DNA from: Pseudomonas japonica
Lineage (GTDB): Bacteria; Pseudomonadota; Gammaproteobacteria; Pseudomonadales; Pseudomonadaceae
Length of the DNA: 64,000 nucleotides
Assembly: GCF_013522925.1 (NCBI RefSeq)
Contig: NZ_JAAMQU010000002.1
Coordinates: forward strand, 1-64,000
Direction of reading: 5' to 3'
The notes under the pieces were generated by a model. It was not told the origin of the DNA. It searched no databases and was given only the letters and a program-made list of their open reading frames with translations. Below, in pieces: positions 41,436 through 51,702 of the stretch. A program made the translations under genes and the position numbers. Position 1 is the stretch's first letter. The number at the start of each line of letters is the position of its first letter.

Positions 41436-41822
41436 TCAGACGTGAACAATCGTGGAAGCGTACTGTGCGACCGTTGCGTCATGGGTGAGCAAGGTCATTC
41501 CCCCCATGTAGCTGGCGGCTGTAGCAATCAACAGCCGGTCGAAGGGGTCGCGGTGTATCGGTGGTAGGGTTGCAACTCCCAAGGTGTGGGCAGCGATTAT
41601 GGGTAGCTCCTCGTAACCGGCTGCGAGCAGTTCTTCTCGCAGCTCAGCGGCGCTTATGCCGACCTGGTCAACACGTCCCTTGATGGCGAGCTCCCAAAGG
41701 CTCACGACGCTGAAATAAAGTGTATTCGAAGGCTCCATAATGATGGCGCGGGCGCGGTTCGAAAGTTTGGGTGAATCGATCATTGCCCAGGCGAGCAAGT
41801 GAGTGTCGAGCAGGTACTTCAC
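41436..41822 (-). CDS. vapC: PIN-domain toxin, VapC-like
   Basis: A 128-residue protein with the PIN acidic residues: Asp in LLDTHLLAWA, Glu in SLWELAIK, and the DPFDRLLIATA and LLTHD blocks. PIN toxins are Mg-dependent RNases that act on tRNA or rRNA. The GTG start overlaps the antitoxin stop by 4 bp (GTGA), giving translational coupling. The pair lies close to a tRNA-Leu gene, a common site of small mobile modules, though no attachment repeats were found. The target is unknown. Confidence 0.9.
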   Translation of the reverse strand: MKYLLDTHLLAWAMIDSPKLSNRARAIIMEPSNTLYFSVVSLWELAIKGRVDQVGISAAELREELLAAGYEELPIIAAHTLGVATLPPIHRDPFDRLLIATAASYMGGMTLLTHDATVAQYASTIVHV

Positions 41823-42064
41823 GCTTTGCCCTCGAACAGGTCGGCTATTTCCTCGCTCATCGCATCGAACGCCACGTCATCGAACGTACGGCCTTTCAAC
41901 CCGCCGATACGGGGCTTCTTTGGCCGGACGTCGGCGATTACCTCCAGGCGAATGAGAGGCTGGCCATTGCGAGCAATGATGACTTCACGACCGGCGAGTG
42001 CGTCCTCGACCAGCTGTGACAAATGTGTTTTGGCGGCATGAATGCCGTAGGTATCCGCAGGCAT
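41819..42064 (-). CDS. Phd/YefM-type antitoxin
   Basis: An 81-residue antitoxin. The N-terminal Phd/YefM fold reads TYGIHAAKTHLSQLVEDALAGREVIIARNGQPLIRL, which binds DNA as a dimer. The acidic C-terminal tail (FDDVAFDAMSEEIADLFEG) should wrap the toxin's active site. A perfect 10+10 bp palindrome lies 28 bp upstream, where it can autorepress. The partner is the PIN toxin that follows. Confidence 0.9.
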   Translation of the reverse strand: MPADTYGIHAAKTHLSQLVEDALAGREVIIARNGQPLIRLEVIADVRPKKPRIGGLKGRTFDDVAFDAMSEEIADLFEGKA

Positions 42065-42091
42065 AGTCTGTTTCCTCAGCTAGATCCATAG

Positions 42092-42113
42092 CTTAGTCGG
42101 ATTTCCGACTAAG
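42092..42113. promoter_or_regulatory. Palindromic operator of the toxin-antitoxin operon
   Basis: CTTAGTCGGA-TT-TCCGACTAAG has two perfect 10-bp arms with a 2-bp spacer. It lies 28-49 bp before the antitoxin ATG on the minus strand, as expected for autoregulation by the Phd/YefM-PIN complex. Confidence 0.7.
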
Positions 42114-42215
42114 TGATAGCTGGGATGGATGCGGGAGGATGGCGACTACCTATAAGGATAAATTGGCCATTTGCGCGTCGGCCGGGAGCTGGCGCGCTAA
42201 ACCAAATGCCAGGCA

Positions 42216-42244
42216 CAAAAAAACCGGCTCAAGGGCCGGTTTTC
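42216..42244 (-). terminator. Intrinsic terminator after tRNA-Leu
   Basis: Minus-strand stem AACCGGC / GCCGGTT with a 6-nt loop, followed by TTTTTGTG. It ends the tRNA transcript 37 bp after the CCA end. Confidence 0.85.
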
Positions 42245-42280
42245 GATCCAAGCGACTCATCGCTCGGAGGTGTTGCTGTT

Positions 42281-42365
42281 TGGTGCCCCGAGGGAGACTC
42301 GAACTCCCACTCCTTTCGAAAACGGATTTTGAATCCGCCGCGTCTACCAATTCCGCCATCAGGGC
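42281..42365 (-). tRNA. tRNA-Leu (CAA)
   Basis: 85 nt including an encoded CCA, read on the minus strand. The acceptor stem starts GCCCTGA and ends TCGGGGC-ACCA. The D arm is GCGGAATTGGTAGACGC. The anticodon arm is GCGGA-TTCAAAA-TCCGT with anticodon CAA (reads UUG). A long variable arm and GGGAGTTCGAGTCTCCC as the T arm fit class II tRNA-Leu. Confidence 0.95.
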
Positions 42366-42477
42366 TTGCTGGCGGCGAAGTATAGAGACGTCTCGACCGT
42401 TGGTCAATCAGCTTTCATGGTCATAAACGCATAATTCCGCTAGACTTTCCGGCCCTGCTGATCCTTCGTGCCTCAAC

Positions 42478-44681
<2,204 letters not shown>

Positions 44682-44710
44682 TTGACGATTCACGTCGAAT
44701 GGAGCGCTGA

Positions 44711-45046
44711 ATGAGCTTTCTGATCCCCGCCGCCTACGCGGACGCAGCTGCACCGGCTGCCGGCCCTGTCGGTTCTGGTTTCGAATGGATTTTCCTGGTT
44801 GGCTTTCTGGTCATCTTCTACTTCATGATCTGGCGGCCGCAGGCCAAGCGTGCCAAGGAGCAGAAGAACCTGCTCGGCGGCCTGCAAAAGGGCGACGAAG
44901 TGGTCACCACTGGCGGTATCGCCGGCAAGATCACCAAAGTCAGTGATGATTTCGTGGTGCTGGAAGTGTCCGACACCGTCGAACTGAAGTTCCAGAAAGG
45001 TGCGATTGCCGCAACCCTGCCCAAGGGCACGCTGAAAGCGATCTGA
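44711..45046 (+). CDS. yajC: Preprotein translocase subunit YajC
   Basis: A 111-residue protein with one membrane helix (about 25-45, FEWIFLVGFLVIFYFMIW) and the following RPQAKRAKEQKNLLGGLQKGDEVVTTGGIAGKI block typical of YajC. It is part of the SecDF-YajC complex that assists protein export. It precedes secD by about 60 bp, with GGAGCG before its ATG. Confidence 0.96.
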   Translation: MSFLIPAAYADAAAPAAGPVGSGFEWIFLVGFLVIFYFMIWRPQAKRAKEQKNLLGGLQKGDEVVTTGGIAGKITKVSDDFVVLEVSDTVELKFQKGAIAATLPKGTLKAI

Positions 45047-45105
45047 TCCAAGTCTTCTACCTTGGCGGGGCGCGCAACGTGCCCCGCGTTTGAACGGGCG
45101 GCGTG

Positions 45106-46974
45106 ATGCTGAACAAATACCCTCTGTGGAAATACATTCTGATCGTGGCGGTACTCGCGGTCGGCTTTATTTATTCCGCACCCAACCTCTACCCGGATGA
45201 CCCGGCTGTCCAGTTGTCTGGTGCAAGCACCGCGCTGCAGGTCGGCCAGGCGGATCTGGACAAGGCCAGCAAAGCGTTGAGCGACGCGGGCATTCAGGTC
45301 AAGGCCGCGAGCCTGGCCGATAACGGCAAGGGTGGCCTGCTGCGCCTTACCCGTCAGGAAGATCAGCTGCCGGCCAAGGACATCGTCCGCAAGGCCATGG
45401 GCGACGACTACGTGGTAGCGGTGAACCTGGCGCGCACCACGCCCCAGTGGCTGCGTAACCTGGGCGCCAGCCCGATGAAGCTCGGCCTGGACCTTTCCGG
45501 TGGTGTGCACTTCCTGCTGGAAGTGGACATGGACAAAGCCCTCGACGCTCGCATGAAGGTGTACGAAGGCGAAGTCAAAACCCTCCTGCGCAAGGAGAAG
45601 GTGCGCTATCGCAGCCTGCCACAGCAGGATGGCGGCATCATGCTTGGCTTCAGCGACGACGCTACCCGCGATCAGGCACGCGACCTGGTGCGCAAGAATT
45701 TCACCGATTTCGACCTCACCGCTACCGAGCGTGGCGAGCTGGCCGTGCTGCGCCTGGCCCTCACCCAGGCCAAAGTATCGGAAATCCGCGACTACGCCAT
45801 CAAGCAGAACCTCACAACTGTTCGCAACCGTGTGAACGAGCTGGGCGTTGCCGAGCCGCTGGTACAGCGCCAGGGCGCCAACCGCATCGTGGTCGAGCTG
45901 CCAGGCGTGCAGGACACCGCCGAAGCCAAGCGTATCCTCGGTAAAACCGCCAACCTGGAATTCCGCCTGGCTGCCGGCCCCGACGATAGCCGCGCCACCA
46001 CCGAGCAGTTCGAATTCCGTGAAGGCAACCGTCCTCCCGCCTCGGTCGAGCGTGGCCTGATCATTACCGGTGATCAGGTAACCGACGCCCAGGCCAGCTA
46101 TGACGAGCATGGTCGCCCGCAGGTGAACATCCGCCTGGATGGCCATGGCGGCGACCTGATGAGCCGCGCCACCCGCAGCAACGTGGGCCGTGGCATGGCG
46201 GTGATCTTCATCGAGCAGAAGCCGACCACCAAATACGTCAAGCAGACCGTGGATGGTGTCGAGCAGGAAGTGGCGGTTCCAACCTTCACTGAAGAGAAGA
46301 AGATCATCAGCCTGGCGACCATCCAGTCGCCGCTGGGCAGCCAGTTCCGTATCACTGGCCTCGATGGCCAGGGCGAATCCTCGGAACTGGCGCTGCTGCT
46401 GCGCGCCGGTGGCCTGGCCGCCCCGATGTACTTCGCTGAAGAGCGCACCATCGGCCCAAGCCTTGGCGCGGACAACATCACCAAGGGTATTCACGCCGCA
46501 CTGTGGGGCATGCTCTTCGTGTCGCTGTTCATCATGGCGATCTACCGCTTCTTCGGTGTGATCGCCACCGTGGCGCTGGCCTTCAACATGGTCATGCTGC
46601 TGGCATTGATGTCGCTGCTGGGGGCTACGCTGACCCTGCCAGGCATCGCCGGTATCGTGCTCACCATGGGCATGGCGGTGGACGCCAACGTGTTGATCTT
46701 CTCGCGTATCCGTGAGGAAATCGCAGCGGGCATGAGCGTGCAGCGGGCCATCCACGAGGGCTTCAACCGGGCCTACACGGCGATCATCGACGCCAACCTT
46801 ACCAGCCTGCTGGTAGGCGCGATCCTCTTCGCCATGGGTACCGGGCCGGTGAAGGGCTTTGCCGTGACCATGTCCCTCGGGATCTTTACTTCGATGTTCA
46901 CTGCCATCATGGTAACCCGCGCGATGATCAACCTGATCTACGGCGGCCGTGACGTCAAGAAGCTGTGGATTTGA
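45106..46974 (+). CDS. secD: Protein translocase subunit SecD
   Basis: A 622-residue inner-membrane protein. One N-terminal helix (KYPLWKYILIVAVLAVGFIY) is followed by a large periplasmic part (GLDLSGGVHFLLEVD; VRNRVNELGVAEPLVQRQGANRIVVELPG). The C-terminal transport domain has five helices, with MGMAVDANVLIFSRIREE and the VLTMG... segment typical of RND-like Sec proteins. It uses the proton motive force to pull exported proteins. The ATG at 45106 follows an in-frame GTG at 45103. Confidence 0.97.
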   Translation: MLNKYPLWKYILIVAVLAVGFIYSAPNLYPDDPAVQLSGASTALQVGQADLDKASKALSDAGIQVKAASLADNGKGGLLRLTRQEDQLPAKDIVRKAMGDDYVVAVNLARTTPQWLRNLGASPMKLGLDLSGGVHFLLEVDMDKALDARMKVYEGEVKTLLRKEKVRYRSLPQQDGGIMLGFSDDATRDQARDLVRKNFTDFDLTATERGELAVLRLALTQAKVSEIRDYAIKQNLTTVRNRVNELGVAEPLVQRQGANRIVVELPGVQDTAEAKRILGKTANLEFRLAAGPDDSRATTEQFEFREGNRPPASVERGLIITGDQVTDAQASYDEHGRPQVNIRLDGHGGDLMSRATRSNVGRGMAVIFIEQKPTTKYVKQTVDGVEQEVAVPTFTEEKKIISLATIQSPLGSQFRITGLDGQGESSELALLLRAGGLAAPMYFAEERTIGPSLGADNITKGIHAALWGMLFVSLFIMAIYRFFGVIATVALAFNMVMLLALMSLLGATLTLPGIAGIVLTMGMAVDANVLIFSRIREEIAAGMSVQRAIHEGFNRAYTAIIDANLTSLLVGAILFAMGTGPVKGFAVTMSLGIFTSMFTAIMVTRAMINLIYGGRDVKKLWI

Positions 46975-46984
46975 GGCCACTGCC

Positions 46985-47896
46985 ATGAAAAAGACCATCA
47001 ACTTCATGGGCGTCCGCAATCTCGCGTTCGCCGTCACATTGTTCCTCACGGTACTGGCGCTGTTCAGCTGGTTCTATAAAGGGCTGAACTTTGGCCTGGA
47101 CTTCACCGGGGGTACGCTCATCGAGCTGACCTACGAGAAGCCCGTCGAGCTGGGCGGCCTGCGCTCGGAGCTGGCTGGTGCCGGTTTCCACGAAGCGATC
47201 GTACAAAGCTTCGGCGCGGCCACCGACGTACTGGTGCGCATGCCAGGCGAAGACCCGAAACTGGGTACCGAAGTCGCCGATGCGCTGCGCAAGGTGAGCG
47301 GTGACAACCCGGCAACGGTCAAGCGCGTCGAGTTCGTGGGCCCGCAGGTGGGTGAAGAACTGCGCGACCAGGGCGGCCTGGGCATGCTGCTGGCGCTGGG
47401 CGGGGTGCTGATCTACCTGGCGTTCCGCTTCCAGTGGAAGTTTGCCGTGGGTGCGATCGTTTCCCTGATCCACGACGTGGTGGTCACCCTGGGCATCCTG
47501 TCGTTCTTCCAGATCACCTTCGACCTCACCGTGCTGGCGGCCGTACTGGCGATCATCGGTTACTCACTCAATGACACCATCGTGGTGTTCGACCGGGTGC
47601 GTGAGAACTTCCGCGTGATGCGCAAGGCTTCGTTGGTCGAAAACATCAACGTGTCTACCACCCAGACGCTGCTGCGGACCATCGCCACTTCAGTGTCGAC
47701 CCTGCTGGCGATTGGCGCGCTGTTGCTGTTCGGTGGCGACAACCTGTTCGGCTTCTCGCTTGCGTTGTTCATCGGCGTAATGGCGGGTACGTACTCGTCC
47801 ATCTACATCGCCAACGTGGTGCTGATCTGGCTGAACCTGAGCAGTGATGATCTTATTCCGCCGGCCACCAAGGAGGCCGTGGACGAGCGCCCATAA
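46985..47896 (+). CDS. secF: Protein translocase subunit SecF
   Basis: A 303-residue inner-membrane protein with six helices. It shows GLNFGLDFTGGTLIEL, then YSLNDTIVVFDRVRENFR and TLLRTIATSVSTLLAIGALLLFGGD. It forms a complex with SecD and YajC. It follows secD after 10 bp and is followed by a strong terminator that closes the operon. Confidence 0.97.
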   Translation: MKKTINFMGVRNLAFAVTLFLTVLALFSWFYKGLNFGLDFTGGTLIELTYEKPVELGGLRSELAGAGFHEAIVQSFGAATDVLVRMPGEDPKLGTEVADALRKVSGDNPATVKRVEFVGPQVGEELRDQGGLGMLLALGGVLIYLAFRFQWKFAVGAIVSLIHDVVVTLGILSFFQITFDLTVLAAVLAIIGYSLNDTIVVFDRVRENFRVMRKASLVENINVSTTQTLLRTIATSVSTLLAIGALLLFGGDNLFGFSLALFIGVMAGTYSSIYIANVVLIWLNLSSDDLIPPATKEAVDERP

Positions 47897-47921
47897 CGCC
47901 CGCCCAATGGTAAGTCATTGA

Positions 47922-47958
47922 AAACCGGCGAAAGGTTGAACCTTCGCCGGTTTTTTTG
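47922..47958 (+). terminator. Intrinsic terminator after secF
   Basis: AAACCGGCGAA / CTTCGCCGGTTT stem, with a loop of about 12 nt, followed by TTTTTG. It ends the queA-secF transcript 26 bp after the secF stop. Confidence 0.9.
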
Positions 47959-48013
47959 CTCCAAGGCTGGGAGAAGTGCGAGGGCCCTGTCTTCCTCGCC
48001 GCAGGAGGTTTCC

Positions 48014-48574
48014 GTGAACAAGTCGTTGCTGGTTGGTGCAGTGTTGGGTGCTGTCGGCGTAACCGCCGGGGGTGCTGTCGCGACCTACAGCCTCGTTAGC
48101 AACAAGGCTCCCGAATACGCCCAGGTGTTGGCGGCGGAGCCTATCAACGAACAGATCAAAACCCCGCGTGAAGTGTGCAAGGATGTAACTGTGACGCGCC
48201 AGCGCCCGGTGCAGGATCAGCATCAGATCGTGGGCAGCGTATTGGGCGCAGTGGCTGGCGGCTTGTTGGGCCATCAGGTGGGTGGGGGCCATGGCAAGCA
48301 ATTGGCGACCGTAGCGGGCGCTGTGGGCGGTGGCTATGCCGGGAACAAGGTGCAAGAGCACATGCAGTCCGGTGACACCTACACCACCACGCAAACCCGC
48401 TGCAACACCGTGAACGACGTGAGCGACAAGCTGGTGGGTTACAACGTGAAGTACCAGCTCAACGGTCAGGTCGGGCAGGTGCGCATGGACCACAACCCCG
48501 GCGCGCAAATCCCCGTCACCAAGGACGGCCAACTGGTGCTGACCCAGGCCCAGGCGGCTGGGGCGCAGCAGTAA
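48014..48574 (+). CDS. Glycine-zipper 2TM domain protein
   Basis: A 186-residue envelope protein. The GTG start at 48014 follows AGGAGG at ideal spacing. An N-terminal hydrophobic helix (SLLVGAVLGAVGVTAGGAVATY) acts as anchor or signal. The centre has the glycine-zipper motif GSVLGAVAGGLLGHQVGGGHGK, then AVGGGYAGNKVQEHMQ. The C-terminal part has the GYNVKYQLNGQVGQVRMDHNPG block found in Pseudomonas homologues of this group. Function unknown; relatives are lipoproteins or surface-antigen-like proteins that stabilise the envelope. Confidence 0.8.
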   Translation: MNKSLLVGAVLGAVGVTAGGAVATYSLVSNKAPEYAQVLAAEPINEQIKTPREVCKDVTVTRQRPVQDQHQIVGSVLGAVAGGLLGHQVGGGHGKQLATVAGAVGGGYAGNKVQEHMQSGDTYTTTQTRCNTVNDVSDKLVGYNVKYQLNGQVGQVRMDHNPGAQIPVTKDGQLVLTQAQAAGAQQ

Positions 48575-48682
48575 CCCGTATCGGTTCCTGGGCTTGGCTC
48601 GCGCGCGACCGTAAGTCGTTCGCGAGCTGTGGGAAGCGGCGGGGCCAGCCACCCGGCGCAGCTCCCGAATGGTCTCCCTGTG
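48575..48682. repeat. REP-like palindromic spacer
   Basis: 108 bp between convergent genes. GGCTCGCGCGCGACC...GTTCGCGAGC forms a stem of the REP type. No terminator T-run is seen. Confidence 0.45.
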
Positions 48683-49162
48683 CTAGCCAACCCGCTTCAC
48701 AGGAAACGCCGTGAACGGCTTGATCTCCTTCAATACGAACATGCTCTGCATCTCCTTGATGCCCGGCAGCCGTCGCACCACCGACATGGCAAAGTCCGCG
48801 AAGCTATCGAGGTCTGGCGCCACTACTTGCAATAAAAAGTCTGCGTCCCCGCCAATGCTGTAACACGCCACCACGTCCTCGAGCTGCAGCACTTCTTCCT
48901 CGAATTTCCTCGCCTCGGCTTCGCTGTGGCTATCGATATTGATTCGAATGAACACCATCACGCCCAAGCCAATGCGCCTGCGGTCGAGCACTGCACGGTA
49001 GCCCTGAATAAACTGATGTTCTTCCAGATGGCGAACGCGGCGCCAGCACGGTGAGGCAGACATGCTGAGCTTCTCGGCGAGGGTCTGATTCGTGATGCGG
49101 CCGTCTTGCTGCAACGCAGCGAGAATCCTCAGGTCCGTGGACGATAATGTAGGTGCGGTCAT
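48683..49162 (-). CDS. Lrp/AsnC-family transcriptional regulator
   Basis: A 159-residue regulator. The N-terminal HTH is LSSTDLRILAALQQDGRITNQTLAEKLSMS, then CWRRVRHLEEHQFIQGYRAVLD. The C-terminal RAM/ligand domain shows VVACYSIGGDADFLLQVVAPD and RRLPGIKEMQSMFVLKEIK. Such regulators sense amino acids as octamers. It is divergent from a LysE-type exporter, with inverted repeats in the 135 bp between, so it probably controls that exporter in response to its substrate. Confidence 0.93.
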   Translation of the reverse strand: MTAPTLSSTDLRILAALQQDGRITNQTLAEKLSMSASPCWRRVRHLEEHQFIQGYRAVLDRRRIGLGVMVFIRINIDSHSEAEARKFEEEVLQLEDVVACYSIGGDADFLLQVVAPDLDSFADFAMSVVRRLPGIKEMQSMFVLKEIKPFTAFPVKRVG

Positions 49163-49179
49163 TCATTCCTCCTTGATGC

Positions 49180-49197
49180 AGGATTACGGTAAATCCT
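49180..49197. promoter_or_regulatory. Inverted repeat, candidate Lrp-family operator
   Basis: AGGATT-ACGGTA-AATCCT has perfect 6-bp arms in the divergent promoter region, 18 bp from the regulator start. Confidence 0.4.
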
Positions 49198-49252
49198 ATC
49201 GATACTGTTAGGCCGAGAGGTCAAAGTAGGTCAGTTATTTCATCGCAAAGGT

Positions 49253-49268
49253 ATAGCTTGTTCGCTAT
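49253..49268. promoter_or_regulatory. Second inverted repeat, candidate Lrp-family operator
   Basis: ATAGC-TTGTTC-GCTAT has perfect 5-bp arms and lies 30 bp before the exporter start. With the repeat at 49180 it could serve a multi-site Lrp-type octamer. Confidence 0.35.
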
Positions 49269-49297
49269 CCAATCCATGCGAAAAGGAAGCTGAATGT

Positions 49298-49918
49298 ATG
49301 CCAGACGTTACCCAGGCCCTGACCTATTCCGCGGCGTTGGCCGTCGCGGCCGCCATTCCCGGGCCTGGAATGGCAGCCCTTGTGGCGCGGAGCGTGAGCG
49401 GGGGCGCGATCTCGGGTCTTTGCCTGCTGGGAGGTCTGATACTGGGGGACCTGGCCTATTTATCGCTCGCGGTGTTCGGGCTTGCCCTTGTCGCTGAACA
49501 TTTCGCGGCGCTGTTTCAGCTTGTGCGGTGGGCCGCCGCGCTCTATCTCGGTTACCTGGCGTGGCGGTTCTGGACGGCGCGCCACGACGCGGTGGAAACG
49601 GGCAAGGTTGAGGATGCCCGCGCGCGGTGGGCGGTGGCGATATCCGGCCTTACCATCACGCTGGGGAATCCAAAGACCATCGCGTTCTACCTGGCCATTC
49701 TTCCTCTGGTCATTGACCTTCAGAGCGTAAGCCTTGGTGTGTGGGCGCTGATGCTGATGCCGCTTACCATCCTGGTGTTGCTCGCGGTGGGCGGGGGCTT
49801 CGTGTTCGCGGCCGTGCGTATACGGCACCTGCTCGGCAGTGCGCGAGCCCAGCGGCGGGTGTTCCGTGGCGCCGCAGTGATGATGGTGGTGGCGGCCGCG
49901 TCAATGCTGGTTCGCTGA
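49298..49918 (+). CDS. LysE/RhtB-family amino acid exporter
   Basis: A 206-residue inner-membrane protein with about six helices. It shows the family blocks AAAIPGPGMAALVARSVSGG near the N-terminus, then ALYLGYLAWRFWTA and GLTITLGNPKTIAFYLAILPLV. It exports amino acids or homoserine lactone-like compounds. AAGGAAG lies before the ATG. It is divergent from an Lrp-type regulator and followed by a bidirectional terminator shared with suhB. Confidence 0.93.
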   Translation: MPDVTQALTYSAALAVAAAIPGPGMAALVARSVSGGAISGLCLLGGLILGDLAYLSLAVFGLALVAEHFAALFQLVRWAAALYLGYLAWRFWTARHDAVETGKVEDARARWAVAISGLTITLGNPKTIAFYLAILPLVIDLQSVSLGVWALMLMPLTILVLLAVGGGFVFAAVRIRHLLGSARAQRRVFRGAAVMMVVAAASMLVR

Positions 49919-49932
49919 CATTCGTTGCCCAT

Positions 49933-49962
49933 AAAAAAAGCATCCCGAAGGATGCTTTTTTT
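49933..49962. terminator. Bidirectional intrinsic terminator
   Basis: AAAAAAAGCATCC-CGAA-GGATGCTTTTTTT is symmetrical with a tetraloop and has T-runs on both strands. It serves the convergent lysE-type and suhB genes. Confidence 0.92.
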
Positions 49963-49982
49963 ATTGCCGGTGACGCCAGGGA

Positions 49983-50798
49983 TCAGCGCTTGATCGAGGG
50001 CGGCAAGTGCGGTTGGATGGCGGTGAGTACCGCTTTGAAGCACTTGGTGTTGCCCGCCACGATGTGGCCTTTTTCGAGGAATTCGTGACCGCCGGTGAAG
50101 TCGCTCACCAGGCCGCCCGCTTCCTGAATCAGCAGTGCGCCAGCAGCCATGTCCCATTCCGACAAGCCCGACTCCCAGAAGGCGTCGAAACGGCCGGCGG
50201 CTACATAGGCCAGATCGAGGCTGGCGGAACCGGCACGGCGGATGCCAGCGGTTTGCCCAACCAGGCTGCGGAACATACCCAGGTAGTTGTCCAGGTAGTC
50301 CATCTGGTTGTCGCGGAACGGGAAGCCGGTACCCAGCAGGGCGCCTTCCAGGCCGCGGCGGGCGCTGACGCGGATACGCCGACCATTCACAGCGGCGCCA
50401 CGGCCGCGGCTGGCGGTGAATTCTTCCTGGCGGACCGGGTCCAGTACAACGGCATGCTCGAGGCGGCCGCGGTATTTGCAGGCGATGCTCACGGCAAAAT
50501 GCGGAACGCCGCGCACGAAGTTGGTAGTGCCGTCGAGCGGGTCGATGATCCAGAGGTAATCCTCGCCCTCGCCGCTACCGGCATGCAGGCCGCTTTCCTC
50601 GCCCAGGATCCCGTGGTTCGGGTAAGCCTTGCGCAGCGCGGTGATGATCGCCTGCTCGGCGGCGCGGTCGACTTCGCTGACGTAATCCTTGGCATCCTTT
50701 TCATCGACCTTGATGCTATCCAGCCGCTCGATGGAGCGGAAGATCAGTTCACTGGCGCTGCGGGCGGCGCGCAGCGCGATATTCAGCATGGGCTGCAT
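49983..50798 (-). CDS. suhB: Inositol-1-monophosphatase family protein SuhB
   Basis: A 271-residue Mg-dependent phosphatase. Metal ligands are in DYVSEVDRAAE, GEESG and IDPLDGTTNFVRG; the C-terminal SGLSEWDMAAGALLIQEAGG closes the active site. In enterobacteria SuhB also joins ribosomal RNA antitermination complexes; the same may hold here. It is divergent from trmJ, a standard Pseudomonas arrangement. Confidence 0.96.
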   Translation of the reverse strand: MQPMLNIALRAARSASELIFRSIERLDSIKVDEKDAKDYVSEVDRAAEQAIITALRKAYPNHGILGEESGLHAGSGEGEDYLWIIDPLDGTTNFVRGVPHFAVSIACKYRGRLEHAVVLDPVRQEEFTASRGRGAAVNGRRIRVSARRGLEGALLGTGFPFRDNQMDYLDNYLGMFRSLVGQTAGIRRAGSASLDLAYVAAGRFDAFWESGLSEWDMAAGALLIQEAGGLVSDFTGGHEFLEKGHIVAGNTKCFKAVLTAIQPHLPPSIKR

Positions 50799-50943
50799 GG
50801 ATGTTCTTTCACCTGGTCATTAAAAAGAGCCGCGCATTCTAACAGAAAAGCTGCCGCCAAGAAGTGGGCCTTGGGCCTTCATAGCGTTGCTTTCGTCGCT
50901 TCTGTAGAATTTGCCCCCTTTTCTACTACGGGGAGCGCTCAAG

Positions 50944-51702
50944 GTGCTGCAGAACATCCGCATCGTTTTGGTGAACACCAGCCATCCCGGCAACATCGGC
51001 GGCGCCGCCCGCGCCATGAAAAACATGGGCCTGTCGCGTCTGGTGCTGGTGGACCCACACGTCTTCCCTTCACCCGAGGCCAGTGCCCGCGCGTCAGGGG
51101 CCGACGATATACTCGCCAATGCCCAAGTGGTACCCACGCTTGAAGAAGCGCTGGTGGGCTGTAGCCTGGTGATGGGTACCAGCGCCCGCGACCGCAGCCT
51201 GCCCTGGCCGTTGGTCGACCCGCGCGCTTGCGCCAGCAAGGCCGTGGAGGATGCCCGCGCAGGTGGAGAGGTGGCGCTGGTATTCGGCCGCGAGCACGCC
51301 GGCCTTACCAATGAAGAGCTGCAGCGTTGCCATTTCCATGTGCACATTCCCTCAGCGCCGGAGTTCAGCTCGCTCAACCTGGCGGCTGCCGTGCAAGTAA
51401 TGGCCTATGAAGTTCGGCTGGCCTTCCTCGCACTGGCACAGGTTGCGCCAGCCGCGCCGGCCGAGGCCCCGGTAGAGCTCGCCACCGCCGAGGAGCTGGA
51501 AGGGTTTTATGGGCACATGGAAGCCACGCTGGTGGACATCGGCTTCCTGGACCCGGAAAAGCCCCGCCACCTCATGGCCCGCCTGCGCCGCCTGTACAGC
51601 CGCTGCCGCCTGGAGCGCACGGAAGTGAGTATTCTGCGCGGTATTCTCACCGAAACCCGCAAAACGGCCCGGGGCGAACCCCACAAGCGGAAGGACCATT
51701 GA
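50944..51702 (+). CDS. trmJ: tRNA (cytidine/uridine-32 2'-O)-methyltransferase TrmJ
   Basis: A 252-residue SPOUT methyltransferase. Motifs are IRIVLVNTSHPGNIGGAARAMKNMGL, LVLVDP, MGTSARDR, VALVFGREHAGLTNEEL and IPSAPEFSSLNLAAAVQVMAYE, the last two forming the knotted SAM site. It methylates position 32 of tRNA. The GTG at 50944 gives the family N-terminus MLQNIRIVLV; an open frame 33 bp longer is not used. It is directly followed by cysE. Confidence 0.96.
   Translation: MLQNIRIVLVNTSHPGNIGGAARAMKNMGLSRLVLVDPHVFPSPEASARASGADDILANAQVVPTLEEALVGCSLVMGTSARDRSLPWPLVDPRACASKAVEDARAGGEVALVFGREHAGLTNEELQRCHFHVHIPSAPEFSSLNLAAAVQVMAYEVRLAFLALAQVAPAAPAEAPVELATAEELEGFYGHMEATLVDIGFLDPEKPRHLMARLRRLYSRCRLERTEVSILRGILTETRKTARGEPHKRKDH

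Noticed and set aside
44818..47049. Minus-strand open frame of 743 codons opposite secD/secF
   Set aside because: The sense strand encodes complete YajC, SecD and SecF; the antisense frame is a codon-usage artefact.
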